A stretch of DNA of 64,000 nt from an uncultured Lachnospiraceae bacterium (GCA_947626745.1 CANQTF010000011.1:1-64000); one strand, 5' to 3'; counted from the stretch's first letter, positions 17,351 to 26,533 are shown. Numbers and translations: made by a program. The notes: generated by a model not told the origin, from the letters alone.

Positions 17351-18652
17351 TCAACTGCGCGGAAGCGCGGACAGGATATCCGCCACAAAGCCTTCATCCG
17401 GATCTCCCGCCGCGGTCCTTAAGATCAGATCCACGACGCCCCGATAACCGTCGGCGTACCTTGTCTCGTTTAAAAATACTTCCTCCATGATCTTCTTGTA
17501 TATGCCGGAGACGTTCCACTTCTCCCACGCGGCGCGGTGCGCTCCGTCATACACATGACGCAGAGCCGCATCCCGGCCCTCCGCATCGATCCCCAGCGCG
17601 ATCCGAAGCATCGCGACCACGAACAGCCCGCGTCTGTATATCCTGTCGTTGATCGCCGTACACAGTCCGTCGATCTCCTCTTTTGCCGGCAGGACGCCCT
17701 TCGCCTCCAGTCTGCCCAACCTCTCCTGCGTCTTCATCTGGCTTTTGTGCGACCCGCACAGCGGCAGGACCTCATACCGCGCATCCACATAATCCCACAG
17801 GAAAAACGTATTGACGTACCTTGTAAAATTTTTCTCCCGGATCCGCGCATCCTCGCCGAGATAGCATTTCCCGTCCCGCACATGGGCCAGATTTTCAAGC
17901 GACAGGTCAAAATAATCTTTGATGCACGGCTGTGTCCCGCGGTATCCGTTGTAGCCCGCCGGCACTAACGTCAGGTTCCCGACGGTGTGCGTCATTTCCG
18001 CAAACTCCTTGATCTTCGCGCTCGCGATATAGTCCTCGTCCGCCTCAATCAACGCCTTGATCCGGTCTGCCCTGTGGCGCTGTCTGCCGTTTTCGCCTTC
18101 CCGGAAAAATACCGTGTTCTTGAAATTGTTCCATTTGTAAGTATCCCCGTGATGCGTGACCAGATACAGGCTGAACGTGATCCAGAAAGAATTCATCGTA
18201 TCCGGCCCCATTTTGATGATGTCGTCATAGCACGAATCGGCGAACTGCTTGACGGTGACCGCCCAAAACGGCCCGTCCTGCCCTCTGCACATATCCTGCC
18301 AGTTCCACAGCGTCCGGTAGATCTCCCGCGGAAACCATGAATAGTACCCCTGCCTCAGGTAATCCTTCCTGATCGTTCCGTCACAGTCGAAATCACAGAA
18401 TTTCGGCAGTCCCTTATACTGCAGAAAATTGACGAGCGCCGTGCCTCCGGCAAGCGGCCGCAGACTGTCCATCCTCTCCCGGTAAAACGCCTTGTCTCTT
18501 CCGCCCGATGCCTCCTGCATGGAAAGCTGCTGCAGATGCGTATGCCACAGCGCCTCGTCAAACTGTTCTTTGATGTCGAACAGCTCATGCCTCTCCTCCG
18601 GGGCCTTCAGGAATGCCCGCAGACTGTCGTACTTGGGTGCTTGTCTCTTCAT
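17351..18652 (-). CDS. Unrecognised protein with DUF1524-like GNLTLV motif
   Basis: 433 residues from the ATG at 18652 (SD agagga). Rich in Trp, Tyr, Phe and charged residues; no signal peptide or membrane segment. One stretch, MTHTVGNLTLVPAGYNGYRG, resembles the HTIGNLTLL...N core of DUF1524/DUF262 (GmrSD-type) HNH nucleases, and the FDCDGTIRKDYLRQ segment also looks conserved. A complete HNH triad is not evident, so nuclease activity cannot be claimed. It is an isolated gene among housekeeping genes. It may be a lone member of an uncharacterised family. Confidence 0.6.
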   Translation of the reverse strand: MKRQAPKYDSLRAFLKAPEERHELFDIKEQFDEALWHTHLQQLSMQEASGGRDKAFYRERMDSLRPLAGGTALVNFLQYKGLPKFCDFDCDGTIRKDYLRQGYYSWFPREIYRTLWNWQDMCRGQDGPFWAVTVKQFADSCYDDIIKMGPDTMNSFWITFSLYLVTHHGDTYKWNNFKNTVFFREGENGRQRHRADRIKALIEADEDYIASAKIKEFAEMTHTVGNLTLVPAGYNGYRGTQPCIKDYFDLSLENLAHVRDGKCYLGEDARIREKNFTRYVNTFFLWDYVDARYEVLPLCGSHKSQMKTQERLGRLEAKGVLPAKEEIDGLCTAINDRIYRRGLFVVAMLRIALGIDAEGRDAALRHVYDGAHRAAWEKWNVSGIYKKIMEEVFLNETRYADGYRGVVDLILRTAAGDPDEGFVADILSALPRS

Positions 18653-18836
18653 TTCCTCTTCTCCGTGTCTCCAGATTTTGTGCCACACCACCCTATTTTA
18701 ATATATTTTTTGCGCCTTTCCTACCCCAAATATTTTTTTCTTCCCTATGTGCTATGTCACGAACGCCCGCTTTTTTGTCGTGAAATGATAAAGAATTTTC
18801 ATTTCTACTCCTAATTTTTTCTAAGATGTGGTACGA

Positions 18837-18866
18837 TATAATAAATAGATGTGGGGAGTTATCCCC
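18837..18866 (+). promoter_or_regulatory. -10 box and short leader hairpin before 18920 gene
   Basis: TATAAT at 18837-18842, preceded by TAATTTTT and TACGAT, which also loosely fits a sigma-28 (flagellar) pattern. A GGGGA/TCCCC hairpin follows at 18853-18866 in the leader. No clear sigma-A -35 was found. Confidence 0.35.
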
Positions 18867-18919
18867 TATTCGGCAACTGTTGATCCAAAAACTATAACAC
18901 ATTCCAAGGAGGGATACCA

Positions 18920-19534
18920 ATGAGCGTAAACGGAGTTACAGGTGCTGCCAATACTTATGACGTCTACCAGACAAGTCAGGCTGCGAATACGAAAGCTGCG
19001 GAAGAGAACACTGCCGCTAAGTCCGACGAGAAGAAGGACGAAGCCGGCGTTGTCTATGAGGCATCCAAACAGAACGCCCAGACTGCAAAGACCTACACAC
19101 AGAACACCGACTTAGTGAATAAGTTAAAGGCTGACGCGGAGGCTCACACAAAGCAGTTACAGAGCATCGTAGAGCAGCTGATGACCAAGCAGGGGCAGAC
19201 CTACAACACTGCCAACGGCATCTGGTCGTTCCTTGCAAGCGGTGATTTCACGGTAGATGCCGCTACCAAGGCACAGGCCGAGAAAGATATCGCAGAGGAC
19301 GGATACTGGGGCGTAGAGCAGACATCTGACAGGATCATTGATTTTGCGACCGCGCTGACAGGCGGCGACCCCGATAAGATCGAGGAGATGCGCGAGGCCT
19401 TCAAGAAGGGCTACAAAATGGCGGAGAAGACATGGGGCGGCGAGCTTCCGGATATCTCCAAGAGAACATACGACGCTGTCATGGAGAAGTTTGACAAGCT
19501 GGCTGAAGATGCCGGTCTTACAACGTCAAACTAG
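18920..19534 (+). CDS. Small soluble protein, DUF5610-like, unknown role
   Basis: 204 residues with a strong SD (aaggaggg) and its own terminator. The N-terminal 55 residues are low-complexity and Ala/Thr/Lys-rich. The C-terminal half has the text GYWGVEQTSDRIIDFATALT and KTWGGELPDISKRTYDAVME. From memory this matches a family of unknown function (DUF5610-type) seen in bacteria with flagella or complex surfaces. No signal peptide or transmembrane segment is present. Codon use looks optimised, suggesting good expression. The family call is moderate. Confidence 0.6.
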   Translation: MSVNGVTGAANTYDVYQTSQAANTKAAEENTAAKSDEKKDEAGVVYEASKQNAQTAKTYTQNTDLVNKLKADAEAHTKQLQSIVEQLMTKQGQTYNTANGIWSFLASGDFTVDAATKAQAEKDIAEDGYWGVEQTSDRIIDFATALTGGDPDKIEEMREAFKKGYKMAEKTWGGELPDISKRTYDAVMEKFDKLAEDAGLTTSN

Positions 19535-19570
19535 TCTGTATTATCATAATATCCTTGTATCAGTGAAAAG

Positions 19571-19603
19571 AAGTCAGGCCCAACGGCCTGACTTCCTTTA
19601 TTT
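19571..19603 (+). terminator. Rho-independent terminator
   Basis: A perfect 10-bp stem AAGTCAGGCC/GGCCTGACTT with loop CAAC (19571-19594), followed by CCTTTATTT. It terminates the 18920 gene and, from the other side, may serve the convergent gene at 19610. Confidence 0.85.
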
Positions 19604-19609
19604 CCCCAT

Positions 19610-21211
19610 TTACAGCGCCTCGATGACGCCCTGCACGCCTCGCTCCTCATAGATCTTCTTATAATAGGCCACCTCGTCCCGGATCACCTCGTCGATCACC
19701 TGCATACCGAGAAGCTCTACCGGCGCCTTGTCGTCCGTCATGATATAGCTGCCCGCTTCATAGGCCGTCAGCCCTTCCGCCACGGTCTTCATCATGGCAG
19801 CCAGCTCGCCGTCGTTGACAGATCCCCGGTGCTCGGCAAAGCTCGCAAGCATCTGCGGATCGTCGGAAGCAAACAGCTCCCTGTTCGTAGAGCCCTTGAC
19901 ATCTACGGTGTATACTTCACCGAACACGGCGGCTATGGTATCGGCGAGATGCTGGTTGATGCTCCCCTCCATGCTGCCGCGCATGTTCATATTGACCACC
20001 ATCACGCCGTCCTCCTGCAGGTGCTCCTTCACCAGCGTGAAAAACTCCACCGAGGACATCTGAAACGGGATCGTGATATCCTGATAGGCGTCCACCATGA
20101 TAACGTCGTATTTTCCTTCTATGGCGTTCAGATACGCCCGGCCGTCGTAAGTCGTCACCTTGACATCGCGCGGCAGTTCAAAATACTCGTGCGCCAGCTC
20201 CGTGATCTTCCCGTCGATCTCCACACCCTCTATCGCCATGTCGCCGAAATAGCTGCGGCACTGATGCGCGTACGTGCCTGTTCCCATGCCGAGGATCAGC
20301 ACACTGCAGTCCTCCGGCGCAGCGCGCTTCGTCATGAGCGGCGCCGCCATCGCATAGTCGTAATACATGCCCGTCAGCCCCTCGTCCTTCATGAGCATCG
20401 ACTGCACACCGAACAGCACGTTGGTAGATAAGATGACGCTTCTGTCGTTTTCTTTCACCTGCAGGTAATTGTAGATGGACTCGCCCTCATAGGTCAGATC
20501 CTTTTCCCAAAAGGCAAAGCTGCCGGACCTGCCAAACAGACAGCACACGACAAAGAGGACCGCCGCCGCGATACACTTGGCCGCGCCGCGTCTGCCGCTC
20601 ACAAAATAGAGCAGGGAGAGCGCCAGCAGTATCCCCGCAAAGAGCAGGAAGGTGACGGAGGTCCCCACCGCCGGTATGGAGAGGAACGTCGGCACAAACG
20701 TGCCGATGATGCTGCCGACCGTGTTGAAGGCGCCGAGCGTCCCCACGACCCTGCCGCTGTCATCTAAGCTGTCCACGGAATATTTTGCCAGAGACGGCGT
20801 CACCGTTCCCAACAGGAAGAGCGGGAACACGAAGATGACCATACACGCCGCAAATGCCGCCCAGATCAGGAAATTCGTGCTGACCGTGAAGATCAGCAGA
20901 GCGGAAATGCCGAGAATGATATATTTGCCCACTGCCGGGATCGCCGCGATCCAGACGGCCGCGATCAGTATCCTGCTGTAGAGCCTGTCCGGATCCGGAT
21001 CCTTGTCCGCGCTTCTGCCGCCGTAGATATTGCCGAGCGCCATAGCGATCATAATCGTTCCTATGATGATCGTCCACACGATCTGGGAAGAACTGAAATA
21101 AGGCGCCAGAAGTCTGCTGGCGCCCAGCTCCACGGCCATCACCGACATACCTGCGAAGAACTCCGTCAGGTATAAGAATACTTTATTTTTCAGGATAGGT
21201 GTCTCTCTCAT
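19610..21211 (-). CDS. Membrane-fused spermidine-synthase-like protein
   Basis: 533 residues. The first about 220 form six or seven transmembrane helices; the rest is a Rossmann methyltransferase-like domain of the spermidine synthase superfamily (VLILGMGTGTYAHQC, EGVEIDGKITELA, TYDGRAYLNA). In true aminopropyltransferases the catalytic loop reads DxxDP; here it is VDAYQDITIPFQMSSVEFF, so the key Asp-Pro is missing. It is probably not a classical spermidine synthase. Such fused proteins are widespread with unknown substrates. A promoter is read at 21289-21317. Confidence 0.8.
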   Translation of the reverse strand: MRETPILKNKVFLYLTEFFAGMSVMAVELGASRLLAPYFSSSQIVWTIIIGTIMIAMALGNIYGGRSADKDPDPDRLYSRILIAAVWIAAIPAVGKYIILGISALLIFTVSTNFLIWAAFAACMVIFVFPLFLLGTVTPSLAKYSVDSLDDSGRVVGTLGAFNTVGSIIGTFVPTFLSIPAVGTSVTFLLFAGILLALSLLYFVSGRRGAAKCIAAAVLFVVCCLFGRSGSFAFWEKDLTYEGESIYNYLQVKENDRSVILSTNVLFGVQSMLMKDEGLTGMYYDYAMAAPLMTKRAAPEDCSVLILGMGTGTYAHQCRSYFGDMAIEGVEIDGKITELAHEYFELPRDVKVTTYDGRAYLNAIEGKYDVIMVDAYQDITIPFQMSSVEFFTLVKEHLQEDGVMVVNMNMRGSMEGSINQHLADTIAAVFGEVYTVDVKGSTNRELFASDDPQMLASFAEHRGSVNDGELAAMMKTVAEGLTAYEAGSYIMTDDKAPVELLGMQVIDEVIRDEVAYYKKIYEERGVQGVIEAL

Positions 21212-21240
21212 GATAGATCCCTCGTCGTACTTCTCATTTT

Positions 21241-21274
21241 CGCCCGCCGTCTGCCGGCGGGCGCGTAATTTTTT
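21241..21274 (+). repeat. GC-rich hairpin in leader of 19610 gene
   Basis: CGCCCGCCG (21241-21249) pairs with CGGCGGGCG (21255-21263), followed on the plus strand by AATTTTTT. In form it is a terminator on the plus strand, but no plus-strand gene precedes it closely. On the minus strand it lies in the 5' leader of the spermidine-synthase-like gene. Confidence 0.5.
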
Positions 21275-21288
21275 CGCAACTACTGTAT

Positions 21289-21317
21289 AGTATATAGAAT
21301 ATCGCTCGATTTTACAA
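21289..21317 (-). promoter_or_regulatory. Sigma-A promoter of the spermidine-synthase-like gene
   Basis: TTGTAA (21317-21312), 17-base spacer, TATACT (21294-21289), on the minus strand about 78 bases before the start at 21211. Confidence 0.6.
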
Positions 21318-21344
21318 TCCGTATCTTACTGCGGACGCAACGGC

Positions 21345-22901
21345 TTACAGGCTTCCCTTCACCACCAGTATCTTGTCTCCCGCCTTGATCTCCTCGGAAG
21401 CAAGCTCATTCACTTCCTTGAGCTGCGCGATCGGCACATAATAGCGTTTGCCGATATCCCACAGCGTATCGCCCGCGCCCGCAATATAGATGACCATGCC
21501 GGGCAGTTCGCTGAGTTTGTTGAGATCCAGCTCCTCCACCTTGATATCCGTGATCAGATCGCTCTTCTGCACGGCAAAGACGATCGTCTTGAACTGCAGC
21601 GCCGCCTTCACATCCAGCTCGTCGCTGTCCAACATCGTCACCGTCAACTGCTCGATGCTGTAATGCAGCCTGAAAATACTGGTCGGCGTGATATTCTCGA
21701 CCTCGGCCACATACCGGAACGGGATCTCGTTCTTGGTGGAGTAGAGTGATTTCGAGCCGTTGCCGCACAGATAAAGGGTCGTCACGATAAGCGTTCCCGT
21801 GACGGCGATCCCGTTCTCCACAACCGTCTGCTCGCCCAGCTGGATCTCGCCCTCGGAGTGGATCAACTGGTACATCGGCATCTCCGTATTCTGGATCTTG
21901 GCATGCTCGGCGATCTTGCACTTGCCGCTCCCGTTCATGAGCAGACTCTTAAGCTGCACCTCCGTGGTGAGCGCCTCGATCTCTTTCTGCACACCGTAAA
22001 TATCCGACAGCACTTCCAGATTTTCCTCTTCATACAGGTGGATATCCAGATCCAGTACCGGCTCAACGCAAAAGACTCTCTCCTCCCCGTCAAAATCCTG
22101 CCGCACTTCCACGCTGCACTGCCCCAGACTGTAGCAGATATCCGGAATCATATCCTCCCTGCAGCCGTGGCACTCAATGATCCCGCTGAACGGCACGGTA
22201 TTCTCGTACCAGAGCGTCCTGTCGTTGTCCCCTTCCCCTTCATACAGGAAAAAGGCTTTCATCTCGCCCTGAATGGATATTTTTTCCTCCAGCGCCTTAA
22301 ATTCCACATGGTCGAAGGTGATGTGATGCCATATGGTCTGGAACACATTCGGCAGGTTGCCGGACAGCTCCATTTCCTCCTTAAGCCGAAAAATGTCTTT
22401 TTTCTGCAATACGAGCTGCACGACCGGATACGTCTGCTTCCTGTACTCCACCGGTTCGTCATGATAGATATCCACGGCCGCATCCTGCTCGATGTGCTCT
22501 TCCATCTCCAGACGGAAAGATACCACCGCCTGTGTACTCAGCTTGCGGGAATTGATCAGCCCCACGGTCAGATCCTCTATCGTCCAGTCCGCCAATATGG
22601 TATCGCCGTTTGCGACGCCTTCCATATTGACCTTTTCCTCGTAGGGGATAACGGCCTCCATGCTGGCGCAGGTCCCCTCCATATCCGTCAGATACAGGAC
22701 GGACACCACCATGCGGCCCCGCAGACTGACCGTATTCTCGCCGGCGCGTATCTCCTCGATGATGACTTCGCCCTTGCTGTTCAGCAGATAGACTGCATCG
22801 GGCTTGTTATCTGAAATATTGACATCTTCTTCCAATACAACTTGCGTACCGGCTCTGCTGCTGATCCGATCCATATGTATCTTCTTTTTTACCAGTTCCA
22901 C
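21345..22901 (-). CDS. sipL: SipL-like spore morphogenesis protein (DUF3794 + LysM)
   Basis: 518 residues from a GTG with SD ggaggg. Repeated DUF3794 (SPOCS) domains fill most of the chain (VVLEEDVNISDNKPDAVYLL and the later VENGIAVTGTLIVTTLYLCG). A C-terminal LysM domain follows (IYIAGAGDTLWDIGKRYYVP, ending AGDKILVVKG). This is the architecture of SipL, which binds SpoIVA through LysM and recruits the coat basement layer around the forespore in Clostridia. A clear sigma-E promoter lies 32 bases upstream, in line with mother-cell expression. Confidence 0.88.
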   Translation of the reverse strand: MELVKKKIHMDRISSRAGTQVVLEEDVNISDNKPDAVYLLNSKGEVIIEEIRAGENTVSLRGRMVVSVLYLTDMEGTCASMEAVIPYEEKVNMEGVANGDTILADWTIEDLTVGLINSRKLSTQAVVSFRLEMEEHIEQDAAVDIYHDEPVEYRKQTYPVVQLVLQKKDIFRLKEEMELSGNLPNVFQTIWHHITFDHVEFKALEEKISIQGEMKAFFLYEGEGDNDRTLWYENTVPFSGIIECHGCREDMIPDICYSLGQCSVEVRQDFDGEERVFCVEPVLDLDIHLYEEENLEVLSDIYGVQKEIEALTTEVQLKSLLMNGSGKCKIAEHAKIQNTEMPMYQLIHSEGEIQLGEQTVVENGIAVTGTLIVTTLYLCGNGSKSLYSTKNEIPFRYVAEVENITPTSIFRLHYSIEQLTVTMLDSDELDVKAALQFKTIVFAVQKSDLITDIKVEELDLNKLSELPGMVIYIAGAGDTLWDIGKRYYVPIAQLKEVNELASEEIKAGDKILVVKGSL

Positions 22902-22932
22902 AAAATAACCCTCCGTGCGTATACTTAATATA

Positions 22933-22961
22933 AGTGTATGCCGTCCGGAGGGTGTATATGC
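22933..22961 (-). promoter_or_regulatory. Sigma-E promoter of sipL
   Basis: On the minus strand GCATATA (22961-22955), exactly 14 bases, then CATACACT (22940-22933). The known consensus is KMATATT-N14-CATACANT, so only one -35 base differs. Confidence 0.75.
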
Positions 22962-23024
22962 GTTCTCTCTGTTTTATTTTACGCCGTGGGCGCAGCCCGG
23001 ATAGGGAGTACACGGATAACGCGC

Positions 23025-23930
23025 TCACTCGTCCACCGCGCCGATCAGGTCTGTCACATTCTCCACATGATAGCGCGCCATATAGTCCTCGATGCCCTCG
23101 ATCACCTTCACCGTGGCGCAGGGATCGACGAAATTCATCGCACCCACGGCCACCGCGCTGGCTCCTGCCAGCAGAAATTCCACGGCGTCCTCTCCGTTCG
23201 CGATGCCGCCCATGCCGATGACAGGGATCTTCACGGCGTGAGACGCCTGATAGACCATGCGCACGGCCACCGGCTTGACAGCGGGTCCGGACAGTCCGCC
23301 CGTTTTGTTCGCCAGCGCAAATCTCCGCCTGTGAATGTCGATCTTCATGCCCGTGATCGTGTTGATCATCGACAGCGCATCGGCTCCCGCCGCCTCGGCC
23401 GCCCGCGCCATTTCCGCGATGTCCGTCACGTTGGGGCTCAGCTTCATGATGACGGGCTGCTTTGCCCTTCGTTTGATCCGGGAAGTGATATCATAGAGAT
23501 GGTCGGCCTTCTGCCCGAAAGCGATAGCGCCCTCCTTCACGTTGGGGCAGGATACGTTGATCTCCAACATGTCCACCGGTTCGTGGCCGAGGCGTTCCAC
23601 CACTTCCAGATAGTCATCCACCGTCTTTCCGCAGACATTGACGATGATCCTCGTGTCGTATTTTTTGAGGAAAGGGATATCCCGCTCCACAAAGACGTCG
23701 ATGCCGGGATTCTGCAGACCAATGGCATTCAGCATACCGCCGTAGACTTCCGCCACCCGTGGCGTGGGATTGCCCGGCCACGGCACGTTCGCCACGCCCT
23801 TCGTCACCACCGCGCCCAGACGGTTCAGATCCACGAAATCACTGTATTCCATGCCGGAGCCGAAGGTCCCCGACGCCGTCATGACCGGATTGTTCAGCGT
23901 CACCCCTGCGATCGTCACTTTTGTGTTCAT
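23025..23930 (-). CDS. pyrD: Dihydroorotate dehydrogenase B, catalytic subunit
   Basis: 301 residues. Class 1B enzyme that oxidises dihydroorotate with FMN and passes electrons to PyrK. The active-site Cys lies in MLEINVSCPNVKEG. The N-terminal FMN loop is NPVMTASGTFGSG and the phosphate-binding end is GMGGIANGEDAVEFLLAGAS. Its ATG overlaps the PyrK stop by one base (TGATG), so translation is coupled. It is the last gene of pyrC-pyrK-pyrD. Confidence 0.96.
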   Translation of the reverse strand: MNTKVTIAGVTLNNPVMTASGTFGSGMEYSDFVDLNRLGAVVTKGVANVPWPGNPTPRVAEVYGGMLNAIGLQNPGIDVFVERDIPFLKKYDTRIIVNVCGKTVDDYLEVVERLGHEPVDMLEINVSCPNVKEGAIAFGQKADHLYDITSRIKRRAKQPVIMKLSPNVTDIAEMARAAEAAGADALSMINTITGMKIDIHRRRFALANKTGGLSGPAVKPVAVRMVYQASHAVKIPVIGMGGIANGEDAVEFLLAGASAVAVGAMNFVDPCATVKVIEGIEDYMARYHVENVTDLIGAVDE

Positions 23931-24718
23931 CAGATATTCACCTCTCTTGCTTCAAATACGGGGCCGTCCGTGCAGATGCGGGCGTTTTTTACATGGGAAT
24001 GGCTGTCCACGCCGTTTGTGGCACAGACGCAGCCGAGACACGCCCCCACGCCGCATGCCATTCGCTCCTCCAGAGAGATGTAGGCGTCTATCCCCTGCTC
24101 TGCCGCATACTGTTTGATCGCCCGCAGCATCGGCATAGGGCCGCAAGCCATGATAACGTCCGCGGTAAGCCCGTTGACCTTGATAATGTCCATTACGCTG
24201 CCCTGCACGCCCACGCTGCCGTCCTCCGTGGCAATATATACCTGACCGCACTGCCCCAGATCTTCATGCAGGAAGAGGTCCTGATCGCGGTATCCAAGCA
24301 GGATATGTTTCTCTGCGTCCAGCTCTTTCGCCAGCTGCAGCATGGGCGGGATCCCGATGCCGCCGCCCATAAGGAAGACCCTCCTGCCCGCCGCGCGCGC
24401 CACGGGAAAGCCGTTGCCGAGTACGCCCAGCACGTCCAGCGTATCGCCGGCGCCGTATGTGGAAAATTCGGCCGTCCCCTTGCCCGCAACGCGATACACG
24501 AGCCGCAGTTGTCCCTCAGCCCTGTCCGTCTCGCAGATGCTGATAGGCCGCGGGAGCAGCGTCGCCGCATTGTGCGGATAGAGCGCCACAAACTGCCCCG
24601 CCCGCGCATCCTGCGCCAGCTCCGTCTCGAGCCGCAGGTCATAGATCCGTTCCGCGATCTGTTCCTGCGACACGACCGTCGCCGTAACTTTCTTTTTCCG
24701 AACTGTCTTTTCGTCCAT
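23930..24718 (-). CDS. pyrK: Dihydroorotate dehydrogenase B, electron-transfer subunit
   Basis: 262 residues from the ATG at 24718; the frame is open upstream but PyrK begins near here. The FAD-binding motif LLPRPISICE, the NAD-binding region FLMGGGIGIPPML and the C-terminal [2Fe-2S] cysteines (ACGVGACLGCVCAT and a later Cys near ARIC) are all present. It links PyrD to NAD+. It is preceded by pyrC with a 29-base gap. Confidence 0.95.
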   Translation of the reverse strand: MDEKTVRKKKVTATVVSQEQIAERIYDLRLETELAQDARAGQFVALYPHNAATLLPRPISICETDRAEGQLRLVYRVAGKGTAEFSTYGAGDTLDVLGVLGNGFPVARAAGRRVFLMGGGIGIPPMLQLAKELDAEKHILLGYRDQDLFLHEDLGQCGQVYIATEDGSVGVQGSVMDIIKVNGLTADVIMACGPMPMLRAIKQYAAEQGIDAYISLEERMACGVGACLGCVCATNGVDSHSHVKNARICTDGPVFEAREVNI

Positions 24719-24747
24719 ATCCGGTATCCTCTTTTCGTATCCTGAAT

Positions 24748-26034
24748 CTATCGCCGGTACACGATGCGGCCGCCGCAGATCGTATAGGCGATCACGCCCG
24801 GCATCGTCTCGCCCGTGAAAGGTGAATTGGCTGCCTTTGAGGCAAAATCCCGCACCGTCCATTCCCCCTGCGGATCAAATACCACCAAGTCGGCGGGGCC
24901 TCCTTCTGTCAGATGACCCGCGTCAAGACGATAGAGCTTCGCGGGCGCGAGGCTCATCTTCCCGATCAGCTCCGCCATGGACAGATATCCCTTGTTCACC
25001 AGTTCACGAATGCCGAGGGACAGCGACGTCTCCAGCCCGATGATGCCGCTGGGCGCCTCCGTGAGCGGCCTTGCCTTCTCCTCCGCGCTGTGGGGCGCAT
25101 GGTCGGTGGCGATCATGTCGATCGTGCCGTCCCTCAGTCCCTCGATAACGGCAAGCCGGTCGGCCTCCTCCCGCAGCGGCGGATTCATCTTCGCCAGCGT
25201 TCCGTGTTCGATTACCGCCTCTTCCGTCAGGGAAAAATGATGCGGCGTCGCCTCCGCGAATATATGCGCGCTCTTCTTTTTGGCCTGCCGCACCAGCTCC
25301 ACGGCTTCCCGCGTACTGATGTGCTGAATGAACAGGTCGGCCTCCTCCTCCACGGCGATCCGCAGGTCGCGCTCCACCATGGATATCTCCGCCTCCCTCG
25401 GCGAGCCTACGATACCGAAATACTCGGACGCCCTGCCGGCATTGACGCCGTTGTTTGTGATAAGCGCAGGATCCTCCTCGTGCAGACTGATCGGTCTATG
25501 GCACGCGGCGGCTCTCCGCAGCGCCTTCCGCAGCAGTCCTTCGTCAGTCAGCGGTATCCCGTCGTCGGTAAATCCCACCGCGCCATGTGTGCTCAGCGTC
25601 TCCATATCCGTCAGTTCTTTACCGCCGAGTCCTTTCGTCACGTTGGCGCACGTATAGACATGAATGCCCGTCTTCCTGCCCTTGTCTATCACATAGCGGA
25701 GCGTCTCCGTATCGTCCACCGCGGGCCGCGTGTTAGCCATCAGCACCACTGACGTAAAACCGCCCCGCGCCGCTGCGCGGGCGCCCGTACAGATATCCTC
25801 CTTATAGGTAAATCCCGGATCTCTGAAATGCACGTGAACGTCCACAAGGCCGGGGGCAACATATTGACCATTTAAGTCAATTATTTCCGCGCCGCCCGCA
25901 TATCCTGCGGCTTCCGAGCGCATCGCCCCCTGCGGCATGATGCGGAAGATTCTGTCTCCGTCTATGAGTATGTCCCGATATCCCTCCGTGCCGGAGGCCG
26001 GATCGATCAGATATCCGTTTTCTAAGAGCAGCAT
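24748..26034 (-). CDS. pyrC: Dihydroorotase
   Basis: 428 residues from the ATG at 26034 (SD aaagggg). Class I dihydroorotase of pyrimidine synthesis. Metal ligands are in VDVHVHFRDPGFTYKED and the later DHAPHS. The N-terminal MLLLENGYLIDPASGTEGYR is the typical small beta domain. It opens a pyr operon that lacks carA/carB/pyrB in this window. No PyrR-type leader was seen. Confidence 0.95.
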   Translation of the reverse strand: MLLLENGYLIDPASGTEGYRDILIDGDRIFRIMPQGAMRSEAAGYAGGAEIIDLNGQYVAPGLVDVHVHFRDPGFTYKEDICTGARAAARGGFTSVVLMANTRPAVDDTETLRYVIDKGRKTGIHVYTCANVTKGLGGKELTDMETLSTHGAVGFTDDGIPLTDEGLLRKALRRAAACHRPISLHEEDPALITNNGVNAGRASEYFGIVGSPREAEISMVERDLRIAVEEEADLFIQHISTREAVELVRQAKKKSAHIFAEATPHHFSLTEEAVIEHGTLAKMNPPLREEADRLAVIEGLRDGTIDMIATDHAPHSAEEKARPLTEAPSGIIGLETSLSLGIRELVNKGYLSMAELIGKMSLAPAKLYRLDAGHLTEGGPADLVVFDPQGEWTVRDFASKAANSPFTGETMPGVIAYTICGGRIVYRR

Positions 26035-26104
26035 GTCAGACCCCTTTTGAAATCTCCGCTGCAAACAGCCCGTTTCGCAGCGCTTATTGCTTTCCTGTAT
26101 ATTA

Positions 26105-26533
26105 TCAGTCAAAGACTACCGGTTTGTCAATAAACTCCGTCTTGATCACTATGTACGGATAACTCTCCACGGGATTGCTCTTCTCCTCCGGCGACGGCCC
26201 GATCAGATTCGTGTCTGCATAAATGGCATTGGAGGTCTCATACAGGTCGTTCAGCGCAATGCTGTATCCGCCTGTCTGCTGCGTTCCGTACCCGACACAG
26301 ATATAGAGGAATCCCTGATCCTCAAACGTGATCTTGAAGGCTTCCTTTTTTTTCTGCTCGATCATGTGAAACAATTCGTCCGGCAGATTATCCTCCGAAA
26401 TGATCGTGCTGTCCAGATCCCTGATCTTTTCCATAGCGTCCTGTTTCGCGGCACAGGCGAACACGCTCATGCACATCAGGCAGACCAGGCAGACGCTCAC
26501 GATCCTCTTCTGATATTCATAGAATTTGCTCAT
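26105..26533 (-). CDS. Lipoprotein with PrcB-like C-terminal domain
   Basis: 142 residues. A signal peptide ends in the lipobox VFAC (about 27). The C-terminal half reads VGYGTQQTGGYSIALNDLYE and later YPYIVIKTEF, the GTQxTGGY...PYxVVK pattern of PrcB_C protease-complex stabilising domains. Function in this organism is unknown. It lies 70 bases before pyrC on the same strand, perhaps by chance. Confidence 0.7.
   Translation of the reverse strand: MSKFYEYQKRIVSVCLVCLMCMSVFACAAKQDAMEKIRDLDSTIISEDNLPDELFHMIEQKKKEAFKITFEDQGFLYICVGYGTQQTGGYSIALNDLYETSNAIYADTNLIGPSPEEKSNPVESYPYIVIKTEFIDKPVVFD

Noticed and set aside
24822-25752. Plus-strand ORFs opposite pyrC
   Set aside because: Shadows of pyrC in GC-rich DNA, without ribosome sites or family text.
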